From NCBI GenBank assembly GCA_048499455.1, contig JASNZV010000011.1, positions 124,001-188,000 on the forward strand: a stretch of DNA of 64,000 nt, read 5' to 3'. The position numbers were made by a program, and so were the translations under genes. Below, piece by piece: positions 17,345 through 25,545 of this stretch. The first letter of the stretch is position 1. Each line of letters begins with the position of its first letter. The stretch comes from CFX5 sp023384495. GTDB taxonomy: Bacteria; Chloroflexota; Anaerolineae; Caldilineales; Caldilineaceae. The notes under the pieces are model-generated. The model did no database searches, was not told the origin of the DNA, and saw nothing but the letters and a program-made list of their open reading frames with translations.

Positions 17345-18199
17345 ATGATGGCGGCAGAAGTTCGGCATGCGGTGGCTGCGGCGATGTCGAGCGCCTCGGC
17401 GCTTGGCCTTACGGTCGATGACGCGATTGTCCTTCACAACTCGAACAAGCTCACGCTGCGCCTGTTGCCCTGTGATGTGGTTGCCCGCGTCGCAGACGGA
17501 GCGTGGCAGGCGAGTGCAGCGTTCGAAGTCGAGCTTGCGCAACGGCTCGCAGAGACCGAAAGCCCGGTGGCCGCGCTTGAGCCGCGAGTGGCGCCGCTCG
17601 TCTACGTGCGTAACGGCTTTGTGGTCACGTTTTGGACCTACTACGAACCGGTGTCGGTTCGAGCGGTCGAGCCGCGTGACTACGCGAGTGGGCTTGCGCG
17701 GCTGCATGCCGGCATGCGGCAGATCGACGTGGCGACGCCGCACTTCACGGATCGGGTTGCGGAGGCTCAACGGCTGGTTGCGAGCCGCGACCAGACTCCG
17801 GCGCTCGCTGACGCCGACCGGGAGCTTCTCAGCGATACGTTGCAAAGCCTGCGGCGGGCGATTGGCGAGGGGGGAGGCGACGAGCAGTTGCTTCACGGCG
17901 AGCCGCACCCAGGCAACTTGCTCAGGACGAAACAGGGGCTGCTGTTCGTAGACCTCGAGACCTGTTGCCGCGGGCCGGTCGAGTTCGACATCGCCCACGC
18001 GCCCGAAGCGGTGAGTGAGCACTACCCGGGCGCGGAGCCAGGAGTGCTCCGCGCGTGCCGGGTCCTCACGCTGGCGATGGTCGCAGCGTGGCGTTGGGAT
18101 CGAGACGACCAGTTCCCGAACGGGCGCCGAGCAGGGCGAGAACTCCTCAGCGAGGTGCGAGCGGCGCTGGAGCGCTACGAACTGGATCCAGGCCGCTAA
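17345..18199 (+). CDS. Aminoglycoside phosphotransferase (APH)-fold small-molecule kinase
   Basis: A 284-residue protein with the APH kinase C-lobe: LLHGEPHPGNLL (catalytic loop, H-G-x-x-H-P-x-N) followed 10 residues later by LFVDLETCCRGPVEFDIAH, where the usual D of the metal-binding motif is present. The N-lobe strand pair is VVARVADGAW and FEVELAQRLAE. The substrate could be an antibiotic, choline, a sugar or homoserine; neighbours do not help. ATG 17345 or 17348 starts just after GGGTGGGTGACG; upstream residues look non-family. Its codon choice and downstream spacer differ from the flanking genes, so acquisition by transfer is possible. Confidence 0.75.
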   Translation: MMAAEVRHAVAAAMSSASALGLTVDDAIVLHNSNKLTLRLLPCDVVARVADGAWQASAAFEVELAQRLAETESPVAALEPRVAPLVYVRNGFVVTFWTYYEPVSVRAVEPRDYASGLARLHAGMRQIDVATPHFTDRVAEAQRLVASRDQTPALADADRELLSDTLQSLRRAIGEGGGDEQLLHGEPHPGNLLRTKQGLLFVDLETCCRGPVEFDIAHAPEAVSEHYPGAEPGVLRACRVLTLAMVAAWRWDRDDQFPNGRRAGRELLSEVRAALERYELDPGR

Positions 18200-18383
18200 T
18201 CTTGGTACGGCGCGCCCGCTGGGTAACATGTTATTGCACCCGACAAGCCGTCGCCGTGACGTTTCAGACCAGCGCAAAATAACCCTGACCCCGGTGAAGC
18301 GCATTGACAATTGGGATATTCTCAACTCAAATGACTCCGTCAAACCCAAATCTCGGTTGTTGACCAAGATCCCAAAGCTTCCC

Positions 18384-18598
18384 ATCGCCTTCAGATTCCG
18401 TATTTTTCTATCCTGTCGGTAATCCTCTTCCTGTTCATCACGGTTGTTACCTTTTTCAACACCCGGCTCATCCGCTATGACACCCTCTTCGCCCATACCG
18501 CCACCTACGGTGGCAAACCCTGGCGCTACCTGCTCACCCCCCACGACGCCCTGGCCGAAAATCGGACCATCCGTGGGTTAGCCCAAGAGTTCACTTGA
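18384..18598 (+). pseudogene. Probable remnant of a membrane-protein gene
   Basis: The frame ending at TGA 18596-18598 encodes a hydrophobic stretch (FSILSVILFLFITVVTFF) followed by NTRLIRYDTLFAHT and a polar tail ending in GLAQEFT. It has no start codon and no ribosome site, yet reads like protein rather than random sequence. Another short protein-like run (VVYDNGRVYDAEIYWFEA) follows in the plus strand at about 18721-18774. I take the space 18200-18800 as decayed genes, with no intact gene visible. I cannot name the family. Confidence 0.3.
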
Positions 18599-18801
18599 CG
18601 GTCCCGGCCACCGTTCAGATTGATGCGATCAGGTTGCTTGTCGATGCAACCCTGGCCGCACCGGCAACTCAGCACATTGGCGCCTTTCTCTTCGAGGCTT
18701 TGCGGAATAGGATCCTCCACGGTCGTCTACGACAACGGCCGGGTCTACGACGCTGAAATCTACTGGTTTGAGGCGGGAGCTCTGGCGTTGAGGAGCAAAA
18801 G

Positions 18802-18835
18802 AAATAGGCCAACAGCATCGACTGTTGGCCTATTT
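18802..18835 (-). terminator. Intrinsic terminator of tRNA-Asp
   Basis: A 14-bp perfect stem, AAATAGGCCAACAG (18802-18815) with CTGTTGGCCTATTT (18822-18835) and a 6-base loop. On the minus strand it is followed by CTTTTGCTCC, giving a uridine-rich tail. It lies 42 bases after the tRNA 3' end. Confidence 0.8.
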
Positions 18836-18876
18836 ATGCAGGAGGTGATGCTTGCGGGGATAACACTCACCACGTG

Positions 18877-18949
18877 CGGACCCGACGGGATTTGAACCCG
18901 CGACCTCGGCCTTGACAGGGCCGCATGCTAACCGCTACACCACGGGTCC
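18877..18949 (-). tRNA. tRNA-Asp (anticodon GTC)
   Basis: The minus strand folds as a complete 73-base tRNA. The acceptor stem GGACCCG pairs with CGGGTCC followed by discriminator G, the D arm is GUGU/GCAU, and the anticodon stem CGGCC/GGCCG encloses CUGUCAA with GUC at the anticodon. The variable loop is AGGUC, and the T arm GCGGG/CCCGU has loop UUCAAAU. The CCA end is not encoded. A consensus promoter lies upstream and an intrinsic terminator downstream, so this is a single-gene transcript. Confidence 0.97.
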
Positions 18950-18962
18950 CGGTCGCCACCGT

Positions 18963-18991
18963 ACTATACCAGCAAGCCGGCTGATTGTCAA
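18963..18991 (-). promoter_or_regulatory. Consensus promoter of tRNA-Asp
   Basis: On the minus strand TTGACA (18991-18986), a 17-base spacer, then TATAGT (18968-18963). The expected start near 18956 is about 7 bases before the mature tRNA 5' end. Confidence 0.8.
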
Positions 18992-19029
18992 CTTCCGCCG
19001 GTGAGAAAATAGCAATCTCGCCGTCAACT

Positions 19030-20199
19030 TTACTCCACATCCAGCCCAGTTTCGGTGAAATGAATCCCCATCAACGCCAGCTCGTCCACCAACTGGGCGA
19101 GGCGGGGCCCACTGAGCAGTTTCTCCGGTGTCACCAAGCCGGCCCCTTGCAGCTCGCCCCGCGCAACCATGCGCGCCACAATCGACGCCGTGAATGCCGT
19201 CACCCGCGCCATCGAGGTGAAGCCCAGCGTCTCGTCGTAGTGATCCACCATCTCGACCCGCAGGTGGCGGCGCCGGCCTTGCTGCTCGCCAATCACATCC
19301 ACCCGCATGAGGGTGATGTCACGGTCCTCGGGTTGCATCTGCACTTTGGGGTAGAGCAGCGCATCCAGCAGTCTCTTGGGCGAGACCTGTACGCCGTCGA
19401 CATCGACTGGGTCGTCGCTGAGCAGCCCCAACTCTTTGAGCACGGCGACCTTTGCCGCAAAGCCGGGCCAGCGGATGGTCTTCTGCGAACCCGTCTTCAG
19501 CCCGCGCAGCGAGTCCAACTCCAGCAGCCACGGCACAAAGCCCTCATGCCACGCCTCCACCTCGCCGACACCTTCAAAGGTCAACCGTTCGACACCGGAA
19601 TAACGGGGAACCGCAACGAGTTCGCCCTCTTGCACAGCGTAGGCGTCGTATGGCCGCAAGGGGAGGCGACGCCCCCCAAAGACGATCTTATAGCCAAGCG
19701 GGGGCGCCGGCGCGGTTGGAATGCCCCCACACTTGATATGTAGCTCGTCGACCCGCTCCAGTTGCTCGGCCAGGTGGCGCGCCATGATCTCGGTCAGCCC
19801 TGGCTCCACGCCACAGCCGGGGATGACCAACACGCCAGCATCCGTTGCCTGTTGCGCCAGGGCGTCGAGCTGGTTCTGTGCGGGCCAGGTGAGATCGATC
19901 CACGGGCGGCGCATGGCCATCGCCGCGCGCAGGGCCGGCGCGATAATGTGGGTCGGCAACGCGGCGATGATCACATCGTGTTCGGCCATGAGCCGGGTGG
20001 TCAGCGTCCACTGCTGTAGATCCACGGTTTGTAAGGCCAGGCGCGCAAAGCCCGGCATCTCTCGCAGTTTGCTCTCCGCCAGTTCGAGTTGCCCATAGTG
20101 CATGTCGGCCAGCGTCACCTGCATGACCTTTGAATCTTGCAGCGCATTGTAGGCGGCCGCCGGCCCCATCAACCCGCTGCCGAGCACCAGAATCTTCAT
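19030..20199 (-). CDS. Saccharopine dehydrogenase-family oxidoreductase (lysine 6-dehydrogenase-like)
   Basis: A 389-residue protein with an N-terminal Rossmann motif ILVLGSGLMGPAAAY, the segment VIIAALPTHIIAPALRAAM and VIPGCGVEPGLTEIMARHL typical of saccharopine reductase-like enzymes, then the catalytic/dimerisation domain from about residue 130 on. The family includes saccharopine and lysine 6-dehydrogenases, carboxynorspermidine synthase and enzymes of unknown substrate; this length suits the lysine 6-dehydrogenase group. GGAGGG lies 4 bases before the ATG. Confidence 0.82.
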   Translation of the reverse strand: MKILVLGSGLMGPAAAYNALQDSKVMQVTLADMHYGQLELAESKLREMPGFARLALQTVDLQQWTLTTRLMAEHDVIIAALPTHIIAPALRAAMAMRRPWIDLTWPAQNQLDALAQQATDAGVLVIPGCGVEPGLTEIMARHLAEQLERVDELHIKCGGIPTAPAPPLGYKIVFGGRRLPLRPYDAYAVQEGELVAVPRYSGVERLTFEGVGEVEAWHEGFVPWLLELDSLRGLKTGSQKTIRWPGFAAKVAVLKELGLLSDDPVDVDGVQVSPKRLLDALLYPKVQMQPEDRDITLMRVDVIGEQQGRRRHLRVEMVDHYDETLGFTSMARVTAFTASIVARMVARGELQGAGLVTPEKLLSGPRLAQLVDELALMGIHFTETGLDVE

Positions 20200-20384
20200 C
20201 GGCCCTCCTCTCTGTCAAGCCGGTTGCCACACACGGCGCGCCATGATAAACTCTCCTCATTCGTTTCACCCGCAGGACTAGCGGTCTGTACACAGCGTTC
20301 TTTGATATATTCAATGTGGCCCGTTGACGAAACGGTGCACCCAGGCGGTTCCAGAAACCGCCGCAACTGCCTCAGGAATCACGC

Positions 20385-21626
20385 ATGGACATTGTAGCAC
20401 CAGAGCAAGTGGGGCTGTCAAGCGCACGGTTGGCGCGCATCGGCTCGCTAACGCAGCGTCTTGTTGACCAGGGCAAGTTCGCCGGCATTGTGACGCTCCT
20501 TGCGCGCCACGGCCAGGTTGCCCACCTGGGCAGCGTTGGCTCCCGCGATCTGGCAAGCGGCAAGCCCATGACGCCCGACACCATCTTTCGCATCTATTCC
20601 ATGACCAAACCGGTCACCAGCGTGGCGGCGATGATGCTCTTCGAGCGGGGTGAATTTCTGCTCAGCGACCCGGTCGCCAACTTCATCCCCGCCTTTGCCG
20701 GGGCAAGCGTGCTGGCGCGCCCCGGCCCTGCGGGGCTGGAGACGGCGCCGGTGGCGCAGCCCATGACCCTCCGCGACCTGCTGACCCACACGGCGGGACT
20801 CAGCTACGGCTTCTTTCTGGATTCGCTGGTTGAGGCCATGTACAAGGCCATTCATGATGTGACCGACTTTCAGCGCCATCCGGCCCTCTATCCAACCGAT
20901 CTGCCGATGGCCGAATTGGTGGAACGCTGGGCTGCGATTCCACTGCTCCATCAGCCGGGTACGGCTTGGCGCTACAGCGTGGGGACCGATGTTCTGGGGC
21001 GCATTGTCGAGGTGGTGAGCGGCCAATCGCTGGGCGACTTCTTCCACCGGGAGATCTTCGAGCCATTGGGGATGGTCGACACCGGCTTTTTTGCGCCGCC
21101 CGAAAAGCTAGACCGCCTGGCAACACTCTACACCATCACCGACCCGGCAAGCGGAACGGGCGACCTGACGGTCATCGACGGCATTCACGACAGCCCGTAT
21201 GCGCGCCGGCGCCGCCTCGAATCCGGTGGGGGCGGGCTTGTCTCAACGGCTGGCGATTACCTGCGCTTTTGCCAGATGCTGCTCAACGGGGGGGAACTGG
21301 GCGGCGCCCGGCTGCTGGGCAGAAAGACAGTGGAGCTGATGACCGCCAACCACATCCCTGCGTCGCAGTTGCCGCTTCGCCACGGCGACCAGGCCTTTGC
21401 CGGCGAAGGCTTTGGCCTGGGATTGGGTGTCATCGTCGATCCGGCGGCCAGCCTGATCCCGTGGTCGCAGGGAACCTATTATTGGGGCGGGGCGGCCAAT
21501 ACCACCTTCTGGGTCGACCCGCGCGAGTCGCTGATTGGCATCCTCATGACGCAGTTTATGCCGTCGGACACCTTCTCGCTCAACGATCACTTTCGTGTAG
21601 CGACCTATCAGGCGTTGACGACCTGA
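20385..21626 (+). CDS. Serine hydrolase of the class C beta-lactamase / penicillin-binding fold
   Basis: A 413-residue protein. FRIYSMTKPVTSVAAMMLFE contains the S-x-x-K catalytic motif (Ser72, Lys75). WRYSVGTDVLGRIVE holds the tyrosine of the second motif, with S-V instead of the common S-N. GGGGLVSTAGDYLRFCQML is the usual third conserved block. No signal peptide is seen, so it is probably cytoplasmic and an esterase or D-amino-acid amidase rather than a resistance enzyme. AGGA precedes the ATG. No operon partner. Confidence 0.85.
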   Translation: MDIVAPEQVGLSSARLARIGSLTQRLVDQGKFAGIVTLLARHGQVAHLGSVGSRDLASGKPMTPDTIFRIYSMTKPVTSVAAMMLFERGEFLLSDPVANFIPAFAGASVLARPGPAGLETAPVAQPMTLRDLLTHTAGLSYGFFLDSLVEAMYKAIHDVTDFQRHPALYPTDLPMAELVERWAAIPLLHQPGTAWRYSVGTDVLGRIVEVVSGQSLGDFFHREIFEPLGMVDTGFFAPPEKLDRLATLYTITDPASGTGDLTVIDGIHDSPYARRRRLESGGGGLVSTAGDYLRFCQMLLNGGELGGARLLGRKTVELMTANHIPASQLPLRHGDQAFAGEGFGLGLGVIVDPAASLIPWSQGTYYWGGAANTTFWVDPRESLIGILMTQFMPSDTFSLNDHFRVATYQALTT

Positions 21627-21654
21627 GCGCAGGCCGCCCGCGCAACACATATGT

Positions 21655-22683
21655 CTAGGTTGGGACGGGCGCGTCGGCGTGAATCAGCGTCAGGTGCTTG
21701 AGTTCAGCCCAGAAATCAGCCGGGATCGCATGGCGGAAGTAGGCCAGATTGGCCTGAAGCTCATCCGCCGAGCGCGCGCCGGGGATGATGGCCGCCACCG
21801 CCGGGTGGCCCAGCGGGAACTGAAGCGCGGCCGCGGGCAAGGGCACATGGTGGCGGGCGCACACAGCCTCGATGCGACTGACGCGGTCGAGGATATCAGG
21901 CGGCGCCGGCTCATAGTTATAATAAGCGCCCGGTTTCGCCCCCGTGGCCAGGATGCCCGAATTATAGGGGCCGCCAATGATGATGCTGATCTGTTTTTTC
22001 TGGCACATGGGCAAGAAGCGTTCGAGGGGGATCTGTTCGAGCAATGTGTAGCGCCCGGCAAGCAAGAAACAGTCAAAGTCGCCGGCGTGCGCAAAGTCAT
22101 AGAGCATCTGCCACTGGTTCATCCCCAGCCCAATCGCCTTGACCACCCCTTGCCGGCGCAGGTCGTCGAGCACGGGGTAGCTCTCTTTCATGGCCTGCAC
22201 AAAGTGGCTCACCGCGTAAAATGGCTTCCCGTCATTGGTGCTACCCTCATCGGGGTCATGCATGAGCAGGATGTCGATGCGGTCGGTTTGCAGACGCTTG
22301 AGGCTCGCTTCAATCGAACGCAGGGTTGCGTCGCGTGAATAGTCCATCACCTGACGAAAGCGAGGCGAGTCGGCAAAGAGGCTCTCGTGGGTTTCGCCGG
22401 GCGCCAACGGCGCCAACCGCCAGCCAACCTTTGTGGAAATGACGACCTGGCTGCGGTCGTGGCGGGCGAGCGCCTGCCCCAGGCGGCTTTCGCTCAGGCC
22501 AAACCCATAGAGCGGCGCCGTGTCAAAATAGTTGAGCCCGGCGGCAAGCGCGGCGTCGACGGTTGCGTTGGCCTGGGAATCCTCGATCGCGTTATAGATG
22601 TTGCCAAAGGCGGTGCCTCCCACCCCGAACTGGGTGATCTGCAAGGTCGTTGCGCCCACCTGGTTTCGCTTCTCCGGTTGCAT
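21655..22683 (-). CDS. Aldo/keto reductase, D-threo-aldose (L-fucose) 1-dehydrogenase type
   Basis: A 342-residue NAD(P)-dependent enzyme. FDTAPLYGFGLSESRLGQAL carries the catalytic Asp and Tyr, VVISTKVGWRL the Lys and ILLMHDPDEG the His, so the tetrad is intact. The YGFGLSE wording is typical of aldose/fucose dehydrogenase and pyridoxal dehydrogenase relatives, which oxidise sugars or vitamin B6 aldehydes. ATG 22683 has AGGAGGAAGGG directly before it; 19 extra residues upstream are discarded. A stand-alone gene between convergent and same-strand neighbours. Confidence 0.88.
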   Translation of the reverse strand: MQPEKRNQVGATTLQITQFGVGGTAFGNIYNAIEDSQANATVDAALAAGLNYFDTAPLYGFGLSESRLGQALARHDRSQVVISTKVGWRLAPLAPGETHESLFADSPRFRQVMDYSRDATLRSIEASLKRLQTDRIDILLMHDPDEGSTNDGKPFYAVSHFVQAMKESYPVLDDLRRQGVVKAIGLGMNQWQMLYDFAHAGDFDCFLLAGRYTLLEQIPLERFLPMCQKKQISIIIGGPYNSGILATGAKPGAYYNYEPAPPDILDRVSRIEAVCARHHVPLPAAALQFPLGHPAVAAIIPGARSADELQANLAYFRHAIPADFWAELKHLTLIHADAPVPT

Positions 22684-22830
22684 GCCCTTCCTCCTGAGGC
22701 AGTCTGATTCGGTCTTTTGAAATGTCTGCGGCGTCTGCATTATCCATGCAACGCGGCGGCCTTGTCAATGTTGGGCTGCGGGCCAGGCAGGGCAATCGCG
22801 AATTCGTGATAGCAACGAATCAATACCATA

Positions 22831-25386
22831 CTATGCCCACCGGCTCAGCCCAAGTTCATGGGGGTTGACCAGTGCGGGGTGATGGGGGCGAGCTCGCACA
22901 CCGAGTGCAATTACACCACTGCTCTCTGGCGTGAGCACGCCCTGATAGAGCAGCGCGCCATCGTTGTCGCCCACTTGTTGCATGGGCGCGACCTGTGGCG
23001 CGTGAAGTTGACCGTTTTCCACTTGTGCTCCGGCCACCAACTCGACAGCGACACTTTCTGGCGGCGCGCCGTTCAGCCAAAGGCGGGCGCTGACAACCAC
23101 CGGCTCTCCCACATCCGCCTGCTGCCCGCTCTCCACGTGCGCTTCCAGATGAACGGTTTGCCAGCGTTGCCGCATGAGCGCCTTCCAGCCGGCGAGTTCG
23201 CGCGCCAGGGCATAGTCGTCGGCGCCGAATCGGTTGCTGTTGGCGGCTGCGGGCAGATAATAGTGGGTGGCGTAATCCTTGACCATTCGCTGCATGCTAA
23301 AGGTGGGGGCGCAGGTTCGGATCGCCGCTTTCATCTTTGTGACCCAGCCGTGGGGTGTATCATCTTCGTCACGCTCAAAAAAGAGGGGGACGATCTCTTG
23401 CTCGAGTTTGTGATAGAGGTCGAGCATGTCGGCCTCATCTTGCGTCTCCTCATCTTTGTATTCGCGCTCCTCGCCGATTGCCCAGCCATTGTCGCCATCG
23501 TAGCCTTCCACCCACCAGCCATCAAGGATACTGAAATTGGGAATGCCACAGAGGGCCGCTTTCTGACCGCTGGTGCCGCTGGCCTCGTGGGGGCGGCGCG
23601 GGTTGTTGAGCCAGATGTCAACACCGGCAACCAGGTGACGAGCGATGTTCATGTCATAGTTTTCGACAAAGACGATCTTGCCGGCATAGTCGGGTTGCTG
23701 GCTCAACTGGTAAATGCGTTGAATGAGCGCCTTGCCTGGCTCGTCTGCCGGGTGCGCTTTGCCGCTAAAGATGAGCTGCACCGGGCGCTCTGGGCTGTGG
23801 AGGAGCCGCTTGAGCCGTTCTTCATCCCGGAAGATGAGCGTTGCGCGCTTATAGGTGGCAAAGCGGCGGGCAAACCCGATGGTCAGCGCGCGCGGGTCGA
23901 GCACTTGCCCCGCCTCAGTCAGCCGGCGCGGTCCCTCGCCGTGTCGCCGGAGTTGAGCTTGCAGCCGCTGGCGCACCAGCACAATCATCTTCTCTTTGCG
24001 CGCAACATGAACGCGCCAAAGCTCGGCGTCAGGGATGTGACCCACTGCGGCCCACGCGGCGGGGTTATCGACATCGGTTTGCCAGTTCGCCGGCAAATAT
24101 CGATCATAGAGCGACTCCAGCTCCGGGGCGAGCCAGGTGTTGGTATGGACGCCATTGGTGATGTGGCCGATGGGGGTCTGCTCCACCGGCGTGTCGGGCC
24201 AGAGGAAATTCCACATGGCGCGGCTCACCTCACCGTGTAGTTTGCTGACGCCGTTGGCATAGCCACTGAGACGTAGCGCCAGCACCGTCATACTATATTG
24301 GGGCCCCCACGGCAGCTCCTGCCGGGCAAACTGAATAAAGCGGTCGCGGTCAATGCCCAGTTGGCCCCAATACTGCCAGAAGAACTTCTCAACCAGTTGG
24401 AAGTCAAAGGCGTCATTCCCGGCGGGCACAGGCGTGTGGGTTGTGAAGAGCGTATTGGCGCGGACGGCTTCCACCGCCTCATCAAAGCTCAGGCCGTTGC
24501 GTTGCGCCAGCTCGCGGATGCGCTCCAGGCCCAAGAAGGCGCTGTGACCCTCATTCATGTGCCAGACTGCCGGCGCATAACCGAGCGCGCGCACCGCGCG
24601 CACCCCGCCGATGCCGAGCACGATTTCCTGGCTGATGCGCATCTCGCGATCCCCACCATAGAGGCGGGCGCTAAGCTCGCGATCCTGGGGCGCATTGCGC
24701 GGCACATCGGTGTCCATCAGATAGATGGGGATGCGGCCTACCTGAAAGCGCCAGATTTTGGCGTAGACCGTCCGCCCAGGGAGATCGACATTGACGAGCA
24801 GCTCATTGCCCTGCTGGTCGACCGCGGGGATGGCGGGCACCTCGGCAAAATCGATCTTCTCGTATTCGGCCTGTTGGCGACCATCAGCGTCGATACGCTG
24901 CGTGAAATAGCCTTGGGGATAGAGGAAGCCAATCCCGATAAAGGGGAGGTTGAGGTCACTGGCGCTCTTGCAATGGTCGCCGCTGAGTACGCCGAGGCCG
25001 CCGCTGTAAATGGGTAGTGCTTCGTGTAGCCCAAACTCAGCGCTAAAGTAGGCGATCAGCTGCCCGCGTTTGTCTCCATGGCGCTGGTCAAACCACGCCC
25101 CGCCGGGCGGATTCATATACCCTTCGAAGGCGGCCATGACACGGGCATAGGCAGTGAGGTATTCGGCGTCCTGGGCGGCCTGGTTGAGCTTCTCCTGGTG
25201 AACGTTGCGCAAGAAGCGAACCGGGTTGTGGTTGGTGGCCATCCAGAGCGCCGGGTCGATACGGGCGTAGAGGGCCTGGGCTTCATCTTCCCAGCTCCAC
25301 CAAAGGTTGTAGGCAAGTTCATGAAGACGGGCTATCGCGGGCGGCAATTTGGGGAAAACGGATATGCGACCGATCAAATTGATCAT
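22831..25386 (-). CDS. glgP: Alpha-glucan (glycogen/maltodextrin) phosphorylase, GT35
   Basis: An 851-residue enzyme that phosphorolyses alpha-1,4-glucans to glucose 1-phosphate, of the shorter AgpA-like type with an N-terminal domain beginning LPPAIARLHELAYNLWWSWE. YFSAEFGLHEALPIYSGGLG, TTHTPVPAGNDAF and IGHITNGVHTNTW are family blocks. The PLP lysine lies in EASGTSGQKAALCG (Lys609), followed by SILDGWWVEGYDGDNGWA. The C-terminal 100 residues form an extra beta region. CAGGAG precedes ATG 25386; a further ATG at 25404 is less well placed. A LacI-type operator sits about 65 bases upstream, so control by sugar availability is likely. Confidence 0.95.
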   Translation of the reverse strand: MINLIGRISVFPKLPPAIARLHELAYNLWWSWEDEAQALYARIDPALWMATNHNPVRFLRNVHQEKLNQAAQDAEYLTAYARVMAAFEGYMNPPGGAWFDQRHGDKRGQLIAYFSAEFGLHEALPIYSGGLGVLSGDHCKSASDLNLPFIGIGFLYPQGYFTQRIDADGRQQAEYEKIDFAEVPAIPAVDQQGNELLVNVDLPGRTVYAKIWRFQVGRIPIYLMDTDVPRNAPQDRELSARLYGGDREMRISQEIVLGIGGVRAVRALGYAPAVWHMNEGHSAFLGLERIRELAQRNGLSFDEAVEAVRANTLFTTHTPVPAGNDAFDFQLVEKFFWQYWGQLGIDRDRFIQFARQELPWGPQYSMTVLALRLSGYANGVSKLHGEVSRAMWNFLWPDTPVEQTPIGHITNGVHTNTWLAPELESLYDRYLPANWQTDVDNPAAWAAVGHIPDAELWRVHVARKEKMIVLVRQRLQAQLRRHGEGPRRLTEAGQVLDPRALTIGFARRFATYKRATLIFRDEERLKRLLHSPERPVQLIFSGKAHPADEPGKALIQRIYQLSQQPDYAGKIVFVENYDMNIARHLVAGVDIWLNNPRRPHEASGTSGQKAALCGIPNFSILDGWWVEGYDGDNGWAIGEEREYKDEETQDEADMLDLYHKLEQEIVPLFFERDEDDTPHGWVTKMKAAIRTCAPTFSMQRMVKDYATHYYLPAAANSNRFGADDYALARELAGWKALMRQRWQTVHLEAHVESGQQADVGEPVVVSARLWLNGAPPESVAVELVAGAQVENGQLHAPQVAPMQQVGDNDGALLYQGVLTPESSGVIALGVRARPHHPALVNPHELGLSRWA

Positions 25387-25450
25387 GGTTGAGCTCCTGG
25401 GCAATGGATGCGCGGTGCGCGGGCGCCAACGAAAACAGGCGCAAGCGGGC

Positions 25451-25494
25451 GGGTTGATGCAAACGGTTGCATCAACCCCGTAACCGCTATTCTA
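25451..25494 (-). promoter_or_regulatory. glgP promoter with LacI-family operator
   Basis: GGGTTGATGCAA (25451-25462), ACGG, then TTGCATCAACCC (25467-25478) is a 12-bp perfect inverted repeat. Its core TGCAAACGGTTGCA fits the LacI/GalR/CcpA pattern TGNAANCGNTTNCA with the central CG. On the minus strand it lies directly downstream of TAGAAT (25494-25489), so a bound repressor would block transcription into glgP. The -35 (TTCGCC at spacing 17) is weak. Confidence 0.7.
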
Positions 25495-25545
25495 CCGAAC
25501 ATCCGCCGATTGGCGAAAACGGACGCCGCCCAGTTTGCCGTTAGG

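Noticed and set aside
18200..18300. Possible integron cassette site after the APH-like gene
   Set aside because: TAAC and GTTA cores exist near 18225, but the flanking bases do not fit the RYYYAAC/GTTRRRY rule and no integrase is in the window.
20385..21626. Beta-lactam resistance gene
   Set aside because: Although it has the S-x-x-K motif, there is no signal peptide and the second motif lacks the usual asparagine, so esterase-type activity is more likely.
22858..24240. Long plus-strand open frame of 460 codons opposite glgP
   Set aside because: It is antisense to a clear phosphorylase gene, has no family features, and long antisense frames are expected at this GC content.
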